A stretch of 64,000 nt of DNA from Glycomyces sambucus (GTDB lineage: Bacteria; Actinomycetota; Actinomycetes; Mycobacteriales; Micromonosporaceae): the NCBI RefSeq assembly GCF_900102815.1, contig NZ_FNGF01000007.1, positions 124,001 to 188,000 on the forward strand. The letters are read 5' to 3'. The notes under the pieces were generated by a model that was not told the origin of the DNA, ran no database searches, and saw nothing but the letters and a program-made list of their open reading frames with translations. The position numbers and the translations under genes are program-made. Below are positions 15,562 through 25,500 of this stretch, in pieces (position 1 is the stretch's first letter; every line of letters starts with the position of its first letter).

Positions 15562-15837
15562 GCTTGACTCTCATTCCGGCTCGGTGTGCCCGCGGGTCGG
15601 CGGGACACGGCGACTGTGCTTCGGTTTCTCGGATGCGGCGGCGCTGCGCCGCCCTGCGGCACGCGGGTCCGCACTGCGCGGATCCCGCCGCCTGTGAAGT
15701 CGCGCGCCGGCGGAACCGGCGCGCGTCATACCCACTAGGGTAGCCGCTCTGCGGCGCGGTGCGCCTCAGGCACCGTCGAAACGGCGCAGGTCACGCGAAC
15801 CGCCCGCGCGCTCGCACGGGGAGCGGGCCGGGACGCG

Positions 15838-16119
15838 CTAGGAGTCGGCGCCGAAGGCGCGGCGGACGAGGTCGCCGAAGAGGAGGTCGAGCCCGCCGAT
15901 GTACGCCATCATGATGCCGACGAAGACGAGCACCACGATCGAGTAGGTGATGAGCTGGCGCCGGGTCGGGTAGACGACCTTCCGGAGCTGCTCGACCACC
16001 TCGCGCAGGAACCGCCCGAGCTTCTTGAAGGGGTTGCGCTCGGCGGTCTTCTCGCCCTGCCTGCGGGTGGGACGACCCTTGTCGGCGGTCGCATCGGAGC
16101 GGCTGGTGTCGTCGGCCAC
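15838..16119 (-). CDS. secE: Preprotein translocase subunit SecE
   Basis: This 93-residue protein is the essential small subunit of SecYEG. A basic N-terminal extension is followed by the conserved amphipathic helix FLREVVEQLRKVVYPTR and one transmembrane helix (LITYSIVVLVFVGIMMAYI). GTG 16119 has GGAGGAAG upstream. secE before nusG is the standard order; the 276-base spacer to nusG has only hairpins, and I see no tRNA-Trp gene there. Confidence 0.96.
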   Translation of the reverse strand: MADDTSRSDATADKGRPTRRQGEKTAERNPFKKLGRFLREVVEQLRKVVYPTRRQLITYSIVVLVFVGIMMAYIGGLDLLFGDLVRRAFGADS

Positions 16120-16177
16120 GTCGGCTTCCTCCAGGGTTCGTCTCTGATCGGGGCGGTCAGGGTTGCAGCATACCGGA

Positions 16178-16699
16178 CTAGCCGGACGCGCCCGCGTCGC
16201 GGCGTCGCGCTTCGTAAGCGGCGCTGAGTTCGAGGCGGCGCGCGTTCCAGTGCTCGTGCATCAGGCGCATCTCGACCTTGATGAACTCCATGAACGCGGC
16301 GGTCTGGACGAGCCGGTCGCGCCCGGGCCCGGCGGGGAGGGAGTCGATGCCGATGAGCGCGGTGTCGCGGTAGCGGTCGAGGAAGCCGGAGCGGTCGAGC
16401 ATGATCGAGCCCCAGATGTCCTCCTCGTTCAGGCGGTAGACGTCGGCGCGGGTGGAGGGCCGGCGGGTCTTGAAGACCAGGCCGGCGGCGAGGAGTTCGC
16501 GCACGGCCCCGGAGACGGCGGCGAGGCTGATGCTCAGGCCCTCGGCGATCTCGGCGGCGGTGTAGGTCTCCTCGTCGTCCACCAGGATGTAGGTGAAGAC
16601 GCGCGCGGCCATGCGCTGCATGCCGCTGGAGGTGAGGATGCCGGCGAACTGCTCCACGTACTCGAGCATGGCCTCGCGCTCGGCGGTGTGCTCTTCCAT
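16178..16699 (-). CDS. GbsR/MarR-family transcriptional regulator
   Basis: This 173-residue winged-helix protein is related to GbsR. The N-terminal helix (YVEQFAGILTSSGMQRMAARVF) and the helix-turn-helix TAAEIAEGLSISLAAVSGAVREL fit that family; the C-terminal helices probably form the dimer. ATG 16699 has GGGGAG upstream. It is divergent from a two-gene ABC exporter across 89 bases containing a perfect 18-bp palindrome, so it most likely represses the exporter and itself. The inducing ligand is unknown. Confidence 0.87.
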   Translation of the reverse strand: MEEHTAEREAMLEYVEQFAGILTSSGMQRMAARVFTYILVDDEETYTAAEIAEGLSISLAAVSGAVRELLAAGLVFKTRRPSTRADVYRLNEEDIWGSIMLDRSGFLDRYRDTALIGIDSLPAGPGRDRLVQTAAFMEFIKVEMRLMHEHWNARRLELSAAYEARRRDAGASG

Positions 16700-16751
16700 C
16701 GCTGTCTCCCCGCTCCTGATGGCTCTTGATGATATCTTGACACGCCACGAG

Positions 16752-16769
16752 TTTCACAAATTTGTGAAA
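16752..16769. promoter_or_regulatory. Perfect 18-bp palindromic operator
   Basis: TTTCACAAATTTGTGAAA is a perfect palindrome between the regulator and the ABC exporter genes. A TTGACA (16737-16742) on the plus strand sits 9 bases before it, so a bound dimer would block a promoter there. It is the obvious site for the divergently encoded GbsR/MarR-type protein. Confidence 0.75.
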
Positions 16770-16788
16770 TCTATGTTAGCTTGAGTTC

Positions 16789-17709
16789 ATGAACGCAGTG
16801 ATCCGCACTGAGAACCTGGTCAAGCGCTTCGGTCACGTGACCGCGCTCGATCATCTCAACCTCGAAGTGGCCCAAGGCGAGACCCACGGCTTCCTGGGCC
16901 CGAACGGCGCCGGCAAGTCCACCACCATCCGCGTCCTGCTCGGCATGCTCCGCTCCGACGAGGGCCGCGCCGAGCTCTTCGGCGCCGACCCCTGGAAGGA
17001 CGCCGCCGAACTCCACCGGCGCCTCGCCTACGTGCCCGGCGACGTCGCCCTCTGGCCCGGCCTCACCGGCGGGGAGACCATCGACCTCCTCGGGCGCCTG
17101 CGCGGCGGCATCCACCGCGGCCGGCGCGACGAGCTCCTGGAGCGCTTCGACCTCGACCCGCGCAAGAAGGGCCGCTCCTACTCCAAGGGCAACCGGCAGA
17201 AGGTCGCCCTCGTCGCCGCGTTCGCCGCCGACGTCGACCTGCTCCTGCTCGACGAGCCCACCTCCGGGCTCGACCCGCTCATGGGCGCGGTCTTCAACGA
17301 GTGCGTCAAGGAGGCCGCCGCCCAAGGGCGCACGGTACTCCTCTCCAGCCACATCATGAGCGAGGTCGAGGCGCTGTGCGAGCGGGTGAGCATCATCCGC
17401 AAGGGCGCCGTCGTCGAGACCGGCTCCCTCGCCGAGATGCGGCACTTCTCCCGCTCGCGGCTCGTCGCGACCCTCAAGAACCCCGTCGCGGGCCTGGAGG
17501 GCGCCGAGGGCGTCCACGACCTGCGGACCGACGGGCTGAACCTCGACTGCTCGGTCGACGCCTCCGCCCTCGACGACGTGCTCGCGCGCATCGCCGCGGC
17601 CGGCGTCACCGCCCTCGTGTGCGAGCCGCCCTCGCTGGAGCAGATCTTCATGCGCTTCTACGGCGACGAGCTCGCCGCCCACGGCGTCCAAGAGGAGCAG
17701 GCGAAATGA
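16789..17709 (+). CDS. ABC exporter ATP-binding protein
   Basis: This 306-residue ATPase of the drug/polyketide-exporter type powers the permease encoded next. Walker A is GPNGAGKST near residue 38. The signature loop is the unusual YSKGNRQKVALVA near 131; export-type proteins often have SKGNRQK in place of LSGGQ. Walker B is LLLLDEPTSGLD near 149, and the switch histidine is in SSHIMSEVEALC. The stop codon overlaps the permease start (ATGA), showing tight coupling. Closest in style to transporters that give resistance to antibiotics or export secondary metabolites; the substrate is unknown. Confidence 0.93.
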   Translation: MNAVIRTENLVKRFGHVTALDHLNLEVAQGETHGFLGPNGAGKSTTIRVLLGMLRSDEGRAELFGADPWKDAAELHRRLAYVPGDVALWPGLTGGETIDLLGRLRGGIHRGRRDELLERFDLDPRKKGRSYSKGNRQKVALVAAFAADVDLLLLDEPTSGLDPLMGAVFNECVKEAAAQGRTVLLSSHIMSEVEALCERVSIIRKGAVVETGSLAEMRHFSRSRLVATLKNPVAGLEGAEGVHDLRTDGLNLDCSVDASALDDVLARIAAAGVTALVCEPPSLEQIFMRFYGDELAAHGVQEEQAK

Positions 17710-19331
17710 CCGCCACGGAGATCGAGGACGGCCTCGGGACGCTCGCCGGCACCGGCAAGCTCCTGCGGTTCCAGGCCCGCCGGTCCCGCCTGTACCTGTT
17801 CTGGTGGACCGCCGGCATCGCCGGGTTCACCTTCATGACCGTGCCGGTCCTCGCCGACCAGTACCAGAGCGCCGCCGAACGCGCGGCCTTCGCCTCGACG
17901 ATGAGCTCCCCCGCGATGCTCTCCATGAGCGGGCCGATGCAGTACGTCGACGCCTACGCCGACTCGATCGGCGCGCTCTTCACGCACCGGATGCTCCTGT
18001 GGACCGGCGCCATGACCGCCGTCATGTTCGTCCTCCTCGTCACCCGCCTCACCCGCGCCGACGAGGAGACCTCCCGCTCGGAGGTCATCCGCTCGCTCCC
18101 CGTCGGCCGCCGCGCCGACCTCGCGGCGGCACTGCTGCTCAGCGCCGCCGCCGCGGTCGTCCTCGGCGGACTCCTCGCGCTCGCCGCGTCGGGCCTCGAC
18201 GGCGGCGACGCCGCCAGCGCGCTCCTGTTCGGGGCCGCGCACACCGCGATCGGGATCGTCTTCGCCGCGCTCACGGCGGTCGCCGCGCAGCTGAGCGAGA
18301 ACGGCTCGACCGCCACCGGCTACGGGCTCGCCGCGCTCGGCGCGTCGGTGCTCTTCGCGGGCGCCGGGAGCGCCGAGGGGAACTGGGTCTCGTGGCTCTC
18401 GCCGATCGGCTGGGCGCAGCTGACGTTCGCGTACACGCCCGAGCAGGGGTGGTGGCCGCTCCTGGTCGCCGCGGCCGTGGCGGCGGCGGCCGTGTGGACG
18501 GCGTTCACGCTGGTGTCGCACCGCGACTTCGGGCAGGGCATGTTCGCGGCCCGGCGCGGCCGGGCCGAGGCGAAGGCCGGGCTGAGGAGTGCGACGGCGC
18601 TGACGTTCCGGCTCACGCGGGGGCTCGTCTGGACGGGCGTGGTCACGACGCTGCTGCTGGGCCTGGCGTACGGGTCGGTGCTCGGCGGCGCGGACGAGTT
18701 CGCCGACGGCCTCTCGGAGGCGCAGCAGGCGATCCTGGACCGGGGCGGGAATTCGCTCCAGCTCTCGTTCGCGACGACGTTCATCTCGGTCAACGCGATC
18801 GTCGCGGCCCTGTTCGGGGTCCTGGTGGTCGGGCGCGGGCGCAAGGAGGAGACGGTGGGGCGCGGTGAGCTGCTGGCGGCCTCGCCGGTGGCGCGCAGCG
18901 GCTGGCCCGGCTCGTACCTGCCGGCGGCGCTGGTCACCGCGACCCTGACGAACGCGGTGGCGGGGGTCGGGCTCGCCGCGGGCGGGTCGGCGGGGGACGG
19001 CGACCTCGCGGGCAAGATCCTCATCGGCACGCTCGTGCAGCTCCCGGCGATCTGGGCGCTCATCGCGTTCGTGTTCGCGGCCTTCGCGTGGCTGCCGCGC
19101 GCGGGCTGGCTGCGGTGGCTCGCCTGGACGTGGACGCTGCTGGTGGTCTACTTCGGCGGGCTGCTGGACCTCCCGGAGTGGTCGATGGCGCTCTCGCCGT
19201 TCGACCACCTCGGGAACTACCCGGCGGAGGACTTCTCTCAGGCCGCGCTCGTCGTGCTCACCGCGGTCGCGGCGGTGCTCGCGGGCCTGGGCTACCTGGG
19301 GCTGCGCCGCCGGAGCCTGCACTTCAACTAG
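17706..19331 (+). CDS. ABC exporter permease (ABC-2, exporter-of-antibiotics type)
   Basis: This 541-residue integral membrane protein is the partner of the preceding ATPase. About twelve hydrophobic segments can be seen in two similar halves of six, the layout of the TnrB3/exporter-of-polyketide family. Each half has a LTRADEETSRSEVIRSLPVGR-like loop (residues about 114-134) or its counterpart GRKEETVGRGELLAASPVAR (about 381-400). The ATG overlaps the ATPase stop by four bases. A strong terminator follows the gene. Confidence 0.9.
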   Translation: MTATEIEDGLGTLAGTGKLLRFQARRSRLYLFWWTAGIAGFTFMTVPVLADQYQSAAERAAFASTMSSPAMLSMSGPMQYVDAYADSIGALFTHRMLLWTGAMTAVMFVLLVTRLTRADEETSRSEVIRSLPVGRRADLAAALLLSAAAAVVLGGLLALAASGLDGGDAASALLFGAAHTAIGIVFAALTAVAAQLSENGSTATGYGLAALGASVLFAGAGSAEGNWVSWLSPIGWAQLTFAYTPEQGWWPLLVAAAVAAAAVWTAFTLVSHRDFGQGMFAARRGRAEAKAGLRSATALTFRLTRGLVWTGVVTTLLLGLAYGSVLGGADEFADGLSEAQQAILDRGGNSLQLSFATTFISVNAIVAALFGVLVVGRGRKEETVGRGELLAASPVARSGWPGSYLPAALVTATLTNAVAGVGLAAGGSAGDGDLAGKILIGTLVQLPAIWALIAFVFAAFAWLPRAGWLRWLAWTWTLLVVYFGGLLDLPEWSMALSPFDHLGNYPAEDFSQAALVVLTAVAAVLAGLGYLGLRRRSLHFN

Positions 19332-19350
19332 AAGCCTCGACTGGAAACCG

Positions 19351-19386
19351 GGCGCCGCCGGTCCGACACCCCGGACCGGCGGCGCC
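19351..19386 (+). terminator. Terminator of the ABC exporter operon
   Basis: A perfect 15-bp stem (19351-19365 with 19372-19386) with a 6-base loop, 20 bases after the permease stop. Confidence 0.75.
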
Positions 19387-19443
19387 GACCCGTCCGGGCG
19401 GCGGGGACCGGGTTGTCGTACCCCTGTGATTCATTGTGGTTCC

Positions 19444-22400
19444 ATGGGCAGCGTGTTGGACCACCGCATCCACGACCTCCGCTACGAGTTGACCGATCCG
19501 CCCGCCGAGGCGGCGTTCGCGCTCGACCCGGCGCAGCGGTCGGCCGTCGATCACGCCGCCGGGCCGCTGCTGGTGCGCGGCGGGCCGCAGACGGGCAAGA
19601 CCGAGGCGCTGCTGCGGGCGGCGGCCGCGAAGGTGGAGGCCGGGGCGGACCCCGCGTCGATCCTGTTCTTCGGGCTGCGCCGCCAGGACACCGCGTACCT
19701 GCGCTCGCGCCTGAACACCGCCACCGCCGGGCTCTCGGCGGCGGAGATCGGGGTGTTCACGTTCCCCGCGTTCGCGTTCGCGGTGCTGCGCTCGGCCGCG
19801 GCCGTGGACGGGCGCGAGGAGCCGCGGCTGCTCACCGGCCCCGAGGCCGACGCGCTCATCCGGTCGATGCTCGAAGGCGAGGACTTCGGCTGGCCGGCGG
19901 GGTTCGACGAGGCGGTGCGCACGTACGCGTTCGCGCAGCAGCTGCGGGACCTGGTGCTGCGCAGCGGGGAGCGCGGCCTGTCGGCGCCGGAGCTGACCCG
20001 GCTGGCGCTCGACCACGACCGGCCGGAGTGGGCGACGGCGGCGCGCTTCTACGACCGGTACGTCACGACCCTCGCGCTCCAGTCGATGTCGAGCGCGCTG
20101 TACGACTCCGCGGAGATCGTGCGGGCCGCCGCGGCCGCGCTCCGCGCCCGGCCCGAACTCCTGCCGCGGCCCTCGTGGGTGTTCGTGGACGACCTCCAGG
20201 ACGCGACCCCCGCGCACCTGCGGCTGCTGGAGCTGCTGGTCGGGGAGCGCGGGAACATCGTCGCGGCCGGGTCCCCGGACGCGGCCGTGTTCGGCTACCA
20301 GGGCGGCGACGCGGAGTCGGTGCGGGAGTTCCCGTTCCGGTTCCCCGCCGCCGGCGGCGACGAGGCGCCGACGGTGCAACTGAACGACGTCCACGGGGTG
20401 GCGCTCGCGCCGCTCGCGGCGACGGCGGTCCTGTCGCGGCGGCTGCGCGGGTCCGACCGGGACCGGCGGCGGGGCACCACCGCCGAGGCCCAGGGCCGCG
20501 CCGACGTCGTCTACCTGCCCTCCCCCACGCGGGAGGCCGTCTACATCGCGGACGTGGCGCGGCGCTCGCACCTGCTCGACGGGGTCCCCTACGGCGACAT
20601 GGCGGTCGTGGTGAAGTCGGCCTCGTCGATCCCGCAGATGCGGCGGGCGATGCAGCACGCCGGGGTGCCCACGAGGCAGGCCGCCGACGACGTGCCGCTC
20701 CCGGCGCACCCCACGGTGCGCGACCTGCTGCGGGTGGTGCTCGTGGGCCGCCACCCCGAGCGGCTCGACGAGACCGTCGCGGCCGGGCTCCTGCACTCCC
20801 AGTTCGGCGGCGCCGACCCGTTCGCGGAGCGGCGGCTGCGCCAGGAGCTGCGGCGCCTCGCCGTGGCCGCCGACGACTTCTCCCCCGGCGCCGACCTGCT
20901 CGTGGAGGCCCTCGCCGAGCCCGCGAAGATCGCGGCGCTGCCGGAGGAGGACTGGGCCGCGCCCGCGCGGCGCCTCGACGCGCTGTTCACCGCGGCCCGC
21001 GAGGGCGGCGGCATCACCGAGACACTGTGGACGGTGTGGGAGGCGTCGCAGCTGAGCGACCGGCTGCGGCGGCGGGCGCTGTCGGCCGATCGGCGGGCGC
21101 AGCGCGCCGACGCCGAGCTCGACGCGGTCATCGCGATGTTCGACCTCGCCGCCGACTACGAGAGGAAGCAGCCCGGCGCGCTGGTCGACGTGTTCTGCGA
21201 GCACGTGCTCCACCAGCAGCTCCCCGGCGACTTCCTCTCCGCGCGCGCCGAACTCGGCGACGCGGTGACGCTCGCGACCGCGCACGCCGCGCACGGGCGC
21301 CAGTGGCAGTTCGTGGTCGTCGCGGGCGCGCAGGAGGGCGTGTGGCCGAACCTGCGGCCCCGCGGCTCGCTCCTGGGCGCCGAGGCGCTGGTCGACGTCC
21401 TCGACGGGCGCGCCGACGTCGACCAGGTCGCGCAGCTCCTCGACGAGGAGCGGCGGCTGTTCTACAACGCGTGCACCCGGGCGCGCACGCGGCTGCTGGT
21501 GACGGCCGTCGACTCCGACGACGCGCAGCCGAGCCGGTTCTGCGGGGAACTCGGCCTGGACCCGGTCACCGCGCCGAGGCGCGGGCGGCCGCTGAGCCTC
21601 GCGTCGCTCGCGGCCCGCCTGCGGGAGGCCGTGGTCGACTCCGGGCACGGCGAGCGCGACGCGGCCGCCGCGGGGCTGCGGCGCCTCGCCGAGTCGGGCG
21701 TCCCGGGCGCGGACCCGGCCAAGTGGTGGGGGCTCGCGCAGCTCTCGGACGAACGCGCGCTCGCGCTCGCCGGGGAGACGATCCGCATCTCGCCGTCCCA
21801 GGTGGAGACCACGGCGCAGTGCGGGCTGCGGTGGGTCCTGGAGTCGCACGGCGCCGACGACGGCGACCTGCTCCCGCGGCACCTGGGGACGCTCCTGCAC
21901 GCCGCCGCCGAGGCGGTCACCGTCGACCCGGCGGCCGACCCGAAGACGGTGATGGAGCAGGTCGTGGGCGAGCACTTCGACCGGTTGCCGTTCGAGGCGC
22001 CGTGGCACGCCGAGCAGCAGCGGCGCCGCGTCTCCGGTGCGGTGGAGCGCTTCGCGGCCTGGCTGAGCACCAACCAGCGCGAACTGCTCGGGGCCGAGCG
22101 GTCCTTCCGGGTGAAGCTCGAACTCGGGCCGCCCGGGGTCGAGGTGGTCATGTCCGGGCAGATCGACCGGCTGGAGCGCGACGGCGACGGGCGCCTGTAC
22201 GTGGTCGACCTCAAGACCGGGAAGAACGTGCCGCGCGCGAACGAGGTGCAGACGCACGCGCAGCTCGGCGCGTATCAGCTCGCGGTGTCCGAGGGGGCGT
22301 TCGCGGAGGGGAGCGAGCCCGGCGGCGGCGAGCTCGTGTACCCGAACGTGGACAACAAGAAGGCCATCCGGATCGTGGCGCAGGGGCCGCTCGGCGAGGG

Positions 22401-22557
22401 CGAGAACCCCGACTGGGCGCGCGAGGCCGTGGCCGAGGCCGCGAACCGCATGGCCGGCGACGTGTTCGAGGCGCGCAACACCAGCAAGTGCGCCACGTGC
22501 AAGATCAAGCAGTGCTGCCCGATCGCGGACGAGGGACGGCAGGTCACGGATGAGTGA
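19444..22557 (+). CDS. adnA: AdnA-type helicase-nuclease subunit
   Basis: This UvrD/RecB-like protein of about 1037 residues is the AdnA half of the actinobacterial AdnAB complex, which resects double-strand DNA ends. It has an N-terminal motor with Walker A GGPQTGKT near residue 46, but a divergent box II (VDDLQD instead of DEYQD), as expected for the weaker AdnA motor. The C-terminal RecB-family nuclease has GQIDRLERD near 905 and VVDLKTGK near 922. Cysteines at QCGLRW (about 792) and CATCKIKQCC (about 1019) would hold an iron-sulphur cluster. GTG 19426 is an alternative start; ATG 19444 is chosen as the first methionine codon, and neither has a good RBS. Confidence 0.9.
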   Translation: MGSVLDHRIHDLRYELTDPPAEAAFALDPAQRSAVDHAAGPLLVRGGPQTGKTEALLRAAAAKVEAGADPASILFFGLRRQDTAYLRSRLNTATAGLSAAEIGVFTFPAFAFAVLRSAAAVDGREEPRLLTGPEADALIRSMLEGEDFGWPAGFDEAVRTYAFAQQLRDLVLRSGERGLSAPELTRLALDHDRPEWATAARFYDRYVTTLALQSMSSALYDSAEIVRAAAAALRARPELLPRPSWVFVDDLQDATPAHLRLLELLVGERGNIVAAGSPDAAVFGYQGGDAESVREFPFRFPAAGGDEAPTVQLNDVHGVALAPLAATAVLSRRLRGSDRDRRRGTTAEAQGRADVVYLPSPTREAVYIADVARRSHLLDGVPYGDMAVVVKSASSIPQMRRAMQHAGVPTRQAADDVPLPAHPTVRDLLRVVLVGRHPERLDETVAAGLLHSQFGGADPFAERRLRQELRRLAVAADDFSPGADLLVEALAEPAKIAALPEEDWAAPARRLDALFTAAREGGGITETLWTVWEASQLSDRLRRRALSADRRAQRADAELDAVIAMFDLAADYERKQPGALVDVFCEHVLHQQLPGDFLSARAELGDAVTLATAHAAHGRQWQFVVVAGAQEGVWPNLRPRGSLLGAEALVDVLDGRADVDQVAQLLDEERRLFYNACTRARTRLLVTAVDSDDAQPSRFCGELGLDPVTAPRRGRPLSLASLAARLREAVVDSGHGERDAAAAGLRRLAESGVPGADPAKWWGLAQLSDERALALAGETIRISPSQVETTAQCGLRWVLESHGADDGDLLPRHLGTLLHAAAEAVTVDPAADPKTVMEQVVGEHFDRLPFEAPWHAEQQRRRVSGAVERFAAWLSTNQRELLGAERSFRVKLELGPPGVEVVMSGQIDRLERDGDGRLYVVDLKTGKNVPRANEVQTHAQLGAYQLAVSEGAFAEGSEPGGGELVYPNVDNKKAIRIVAQGPLGEGENPDWAREAVAEAANRMAGDVFEARNTSKCATCKIKQCCPIADEGRQVTDE

Positions 22558-25500
22558 GGCGCGGGTGGACGAGGTGCGGGCGGGCGAGGCCCGGGCGCGG
22601 CGCTTCAGCGCCCTGGGGCTCGCGAACCGGCTGGGGGCGAACCGGCCGACCGACGAGCAGGAGGCGGTGATCGAGGCCGGGCGCGACCCGATGCTCGTCA
22701 TCGCGGGCGCGGGGTCGGGGAAGACCACGACGATGGCCGACCGGGTGGTGTGGCTCATCGCGAACCGGGTCGTGCGCCCCGAGCACATCCTCGGGCTCAC
22801 GTTCACGCGCAAGGCCGCCGCGGAGCTCGCGGCGCGCATCAGGGACAAGCTGCGGCGCCTGACCGAGTCGATCCCCGAGCTGGCGGAGCTGCACGGGGAG
22901 CCGTCGGTCTCGACGTACAACGCGTACGCGGGCAACCTCGTCGGCGAGCACGGGCTGCGCATCGGCATCGAGCCGGGGACGCGGATCGTCACCGACACCG
23001 GCCGGTGGCAGATCGCCCGGGACCTGGTGTGCGCGTGGGACGGCGAGATGAGCGAGTTCGACGTCGGCATCGACGAGGTCACCAAGCGGGTGCTCCAGCT
23101 CGCGGGGCAGCTCGCCGAGCACCTGCGCGACGGCGCCGACCTGCGGGCGTTCGGCCGCGACCTGTACGAGGAGCTGGAGGAGCGCACCAACGGCAAGCCC
23201 CTCAACGAGGAGTTCCGGAGCCTGGCGTCGCTGCGGCGCAAGTACGACCAGCTCCTGCCGCTGGTGGAGGCGTGGGACCGGCGCAAGCGCGAGCTCGCCG
23301 TCATGGACTTCGCCGACCAGCTCTCGCTCGCCGCGCAGCTCGTCGGGGGCGCGCCCGAGATCATCCGCTCCGAGCGCGACCGGTGGCGCGTGGTCCTGCT
23401 CGACGAGTACCAGGACACGTCGTTCTCCCAGGTGTCACTGCTGCGGGACCTGTTCGGCGGCGGGCACCCCGTCACGGCCGTCGGCGACCCGAACCAGTCG
23501 ATCTACTCGTGGCGCGGCGCCTCGGCCGGGACCCTCCAGCGGTTCCCCGCGGACTTCCCGTCCGCGAGCGGCGTGCCCGCGAAGCTCGCGTACCTGACCA
23601 GGTCGTGGCGCAACCGGGAGGCCGTCCTGGAGGTCGCGAACACCGTCTCGGCGCCGCTGCGCGCCGAGAACGTGCCGCCGCTGACCGTGGGCGCGAAGTT
23701 CGACGACGAGCACGGCTCCGGCTCGGTCGAGTCGGCCATGCACCTCTCGGCGGCCGACGAGGCCGACTGGATCGCCGCGCGGCTCGCCGCCGTGTGGCGC
23801 CCCGGCGAGGAGGAGACCGCGGCCGTCCTCATCCGCAAGCGGCGCCAGATCCCCGCGCTCCACCGGGCGCTCACCGGTGCCGGACTGCCCGTCCAGGTGG
23901 TCGGTTCGCTCGGGCTGCTGTACTTCCCGGAGGTGGCCGAGACCGTCGCGATGCTGCGGGCGGCCTCCGACCCGATGAACGGCCCCGCGCTCATGCGGCT
24001 GCTCGCCGGGAACCGGTGGCGGATCGGTCCCCGCGACATCGCCGCGCTGTGGGCGCGCGCCCGCGAACTCGCCCCCGACTCGCGCGGCTTCGAACCGGAC
24101 GCCGGCGTCGAGGCCGAGGCGTCCCTGGCCGACGCGCTCGGCGACCCCGGTCCGGCCGAACGGTACTCGACGATCGGCTACCTGCGGTTCGGGCAGCTCC
24201 ACGAGGAGCTGAGCTGGATCCGGAGCCGCCTCGGGCAGAGCCTGCCCGACGTGGTGGGCGACGTCATCACCCACACCGGACTCGACGTCGAGGTCATGCT
24301 CCACCACGGCGACCTGTCGAACCTCGACGAGTTCACCGACGTGGCGGCCTCGTACGAGAACGACACCGCAGGGGCGAGCATCCCCGGGTTCCTGTCCTAT
24401 CTGGAGACCGCGGCCGAGCAGGAGCGTGGCCTCACCGTGGAGGGCGCGAACCCCGCCGGGGGCGTGGTGCAGCTGCTCACCGTCCACGCCGCGAAGGGCC
24501 TGGAGTGGGACGTGGTCGCGGTGCCGGGCATGTGCGAGGGCATCCTGCCGACGACCAAGCGCGACTCGACGTGGGTCTCCGACGCCGCCCGGCTCCCGTA
24601 CCCGCTGCGCGGCGACGCCGACAACCTGCCGGTCCTGTACCTCGACGAGGCGCACGTCCCCTCGGAGGTCGCGAAGGCGGTCAAGGCGTTCAAGAAGGAC
24701 GACCACGAGGCGAACCTGAGCGAGGAGCGGCGGCTCGCCTACGTGGCCGTCACCCGCGCCCGCCGGGCGCTGCTCACCAGCGGCTACTGGTGGGACGCCG
24801 ACAAGCAGGGCGCGCGCAAGCCGGCGCCGTTCCTCCAGGAGGCGCGCAGCGCGGGCGCCGAGGTGCCGGTATGGGCCGACTCGGGGCCGACGAACCCCCT
24901 CGAAGACCAGGCCCGGACCGCGCAGTGGCCGAGCAAGGCGCCCTTGGGGTCCCGGCAGGCGGCGTTCGCCGAGGCGGCCGAACTGGTGCTGTCCTCCCCC
25001 GAGCCCGGCCGCGAGGGGCCGCTGGCGCGCCAGTGGCGCGAGGAGGCCGAGCTGCTGCTGGCCGAGCGCGACGAGCGCGAGTCGGGCGTCGTCCGCCTGC
25101 CGCGTCCCGTACGGCTGTCGACCTCGCAGCTCATGGCGATGCGCGCCGACGAGGAGGGCTTCGCGGCCGAGCGGCGCCGCCCGATGCCGCAGCCCCCGCG
25201 CCCGGCGACCCAGCGCGGCACCGAGTTCCACTCGTGGGTGGAGGAGTTCTTCGGCGGCGGCACGCTCTTCGACCCGGCCGACCTGCCCGGTGCGGCCGAC
25301 GACGCGGTGGACCAGGCCGACCTCGAACGCCTGAAGACCGCGTTCCGCGAGTCGGCGTGGGCGCGGCGGCGCATCGCGGCCCAGGAGGTGCCGTTCGTCA
25401 TCGAGTACGAGGGCACGGTGGTGCGCGGCCGGATCGACGCGGTGTTCCATGGCGAGGACGGCGGCTACGACATCGTCGACTGGAAGACCGGCCGCCCGCC

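Noticed and set aside
15562..15837. tRNA-Trp gene expected near secE-nusG
   Set aside because: No cloverleaf or CCA-anticodon arm could be formed; the spacer has only GC-rich hairpins.
19324..23475. A 1383-codon minus-strand frame opposite adnA
   Set aside because: Compositional artefact opposite a well-supported helicase gene.
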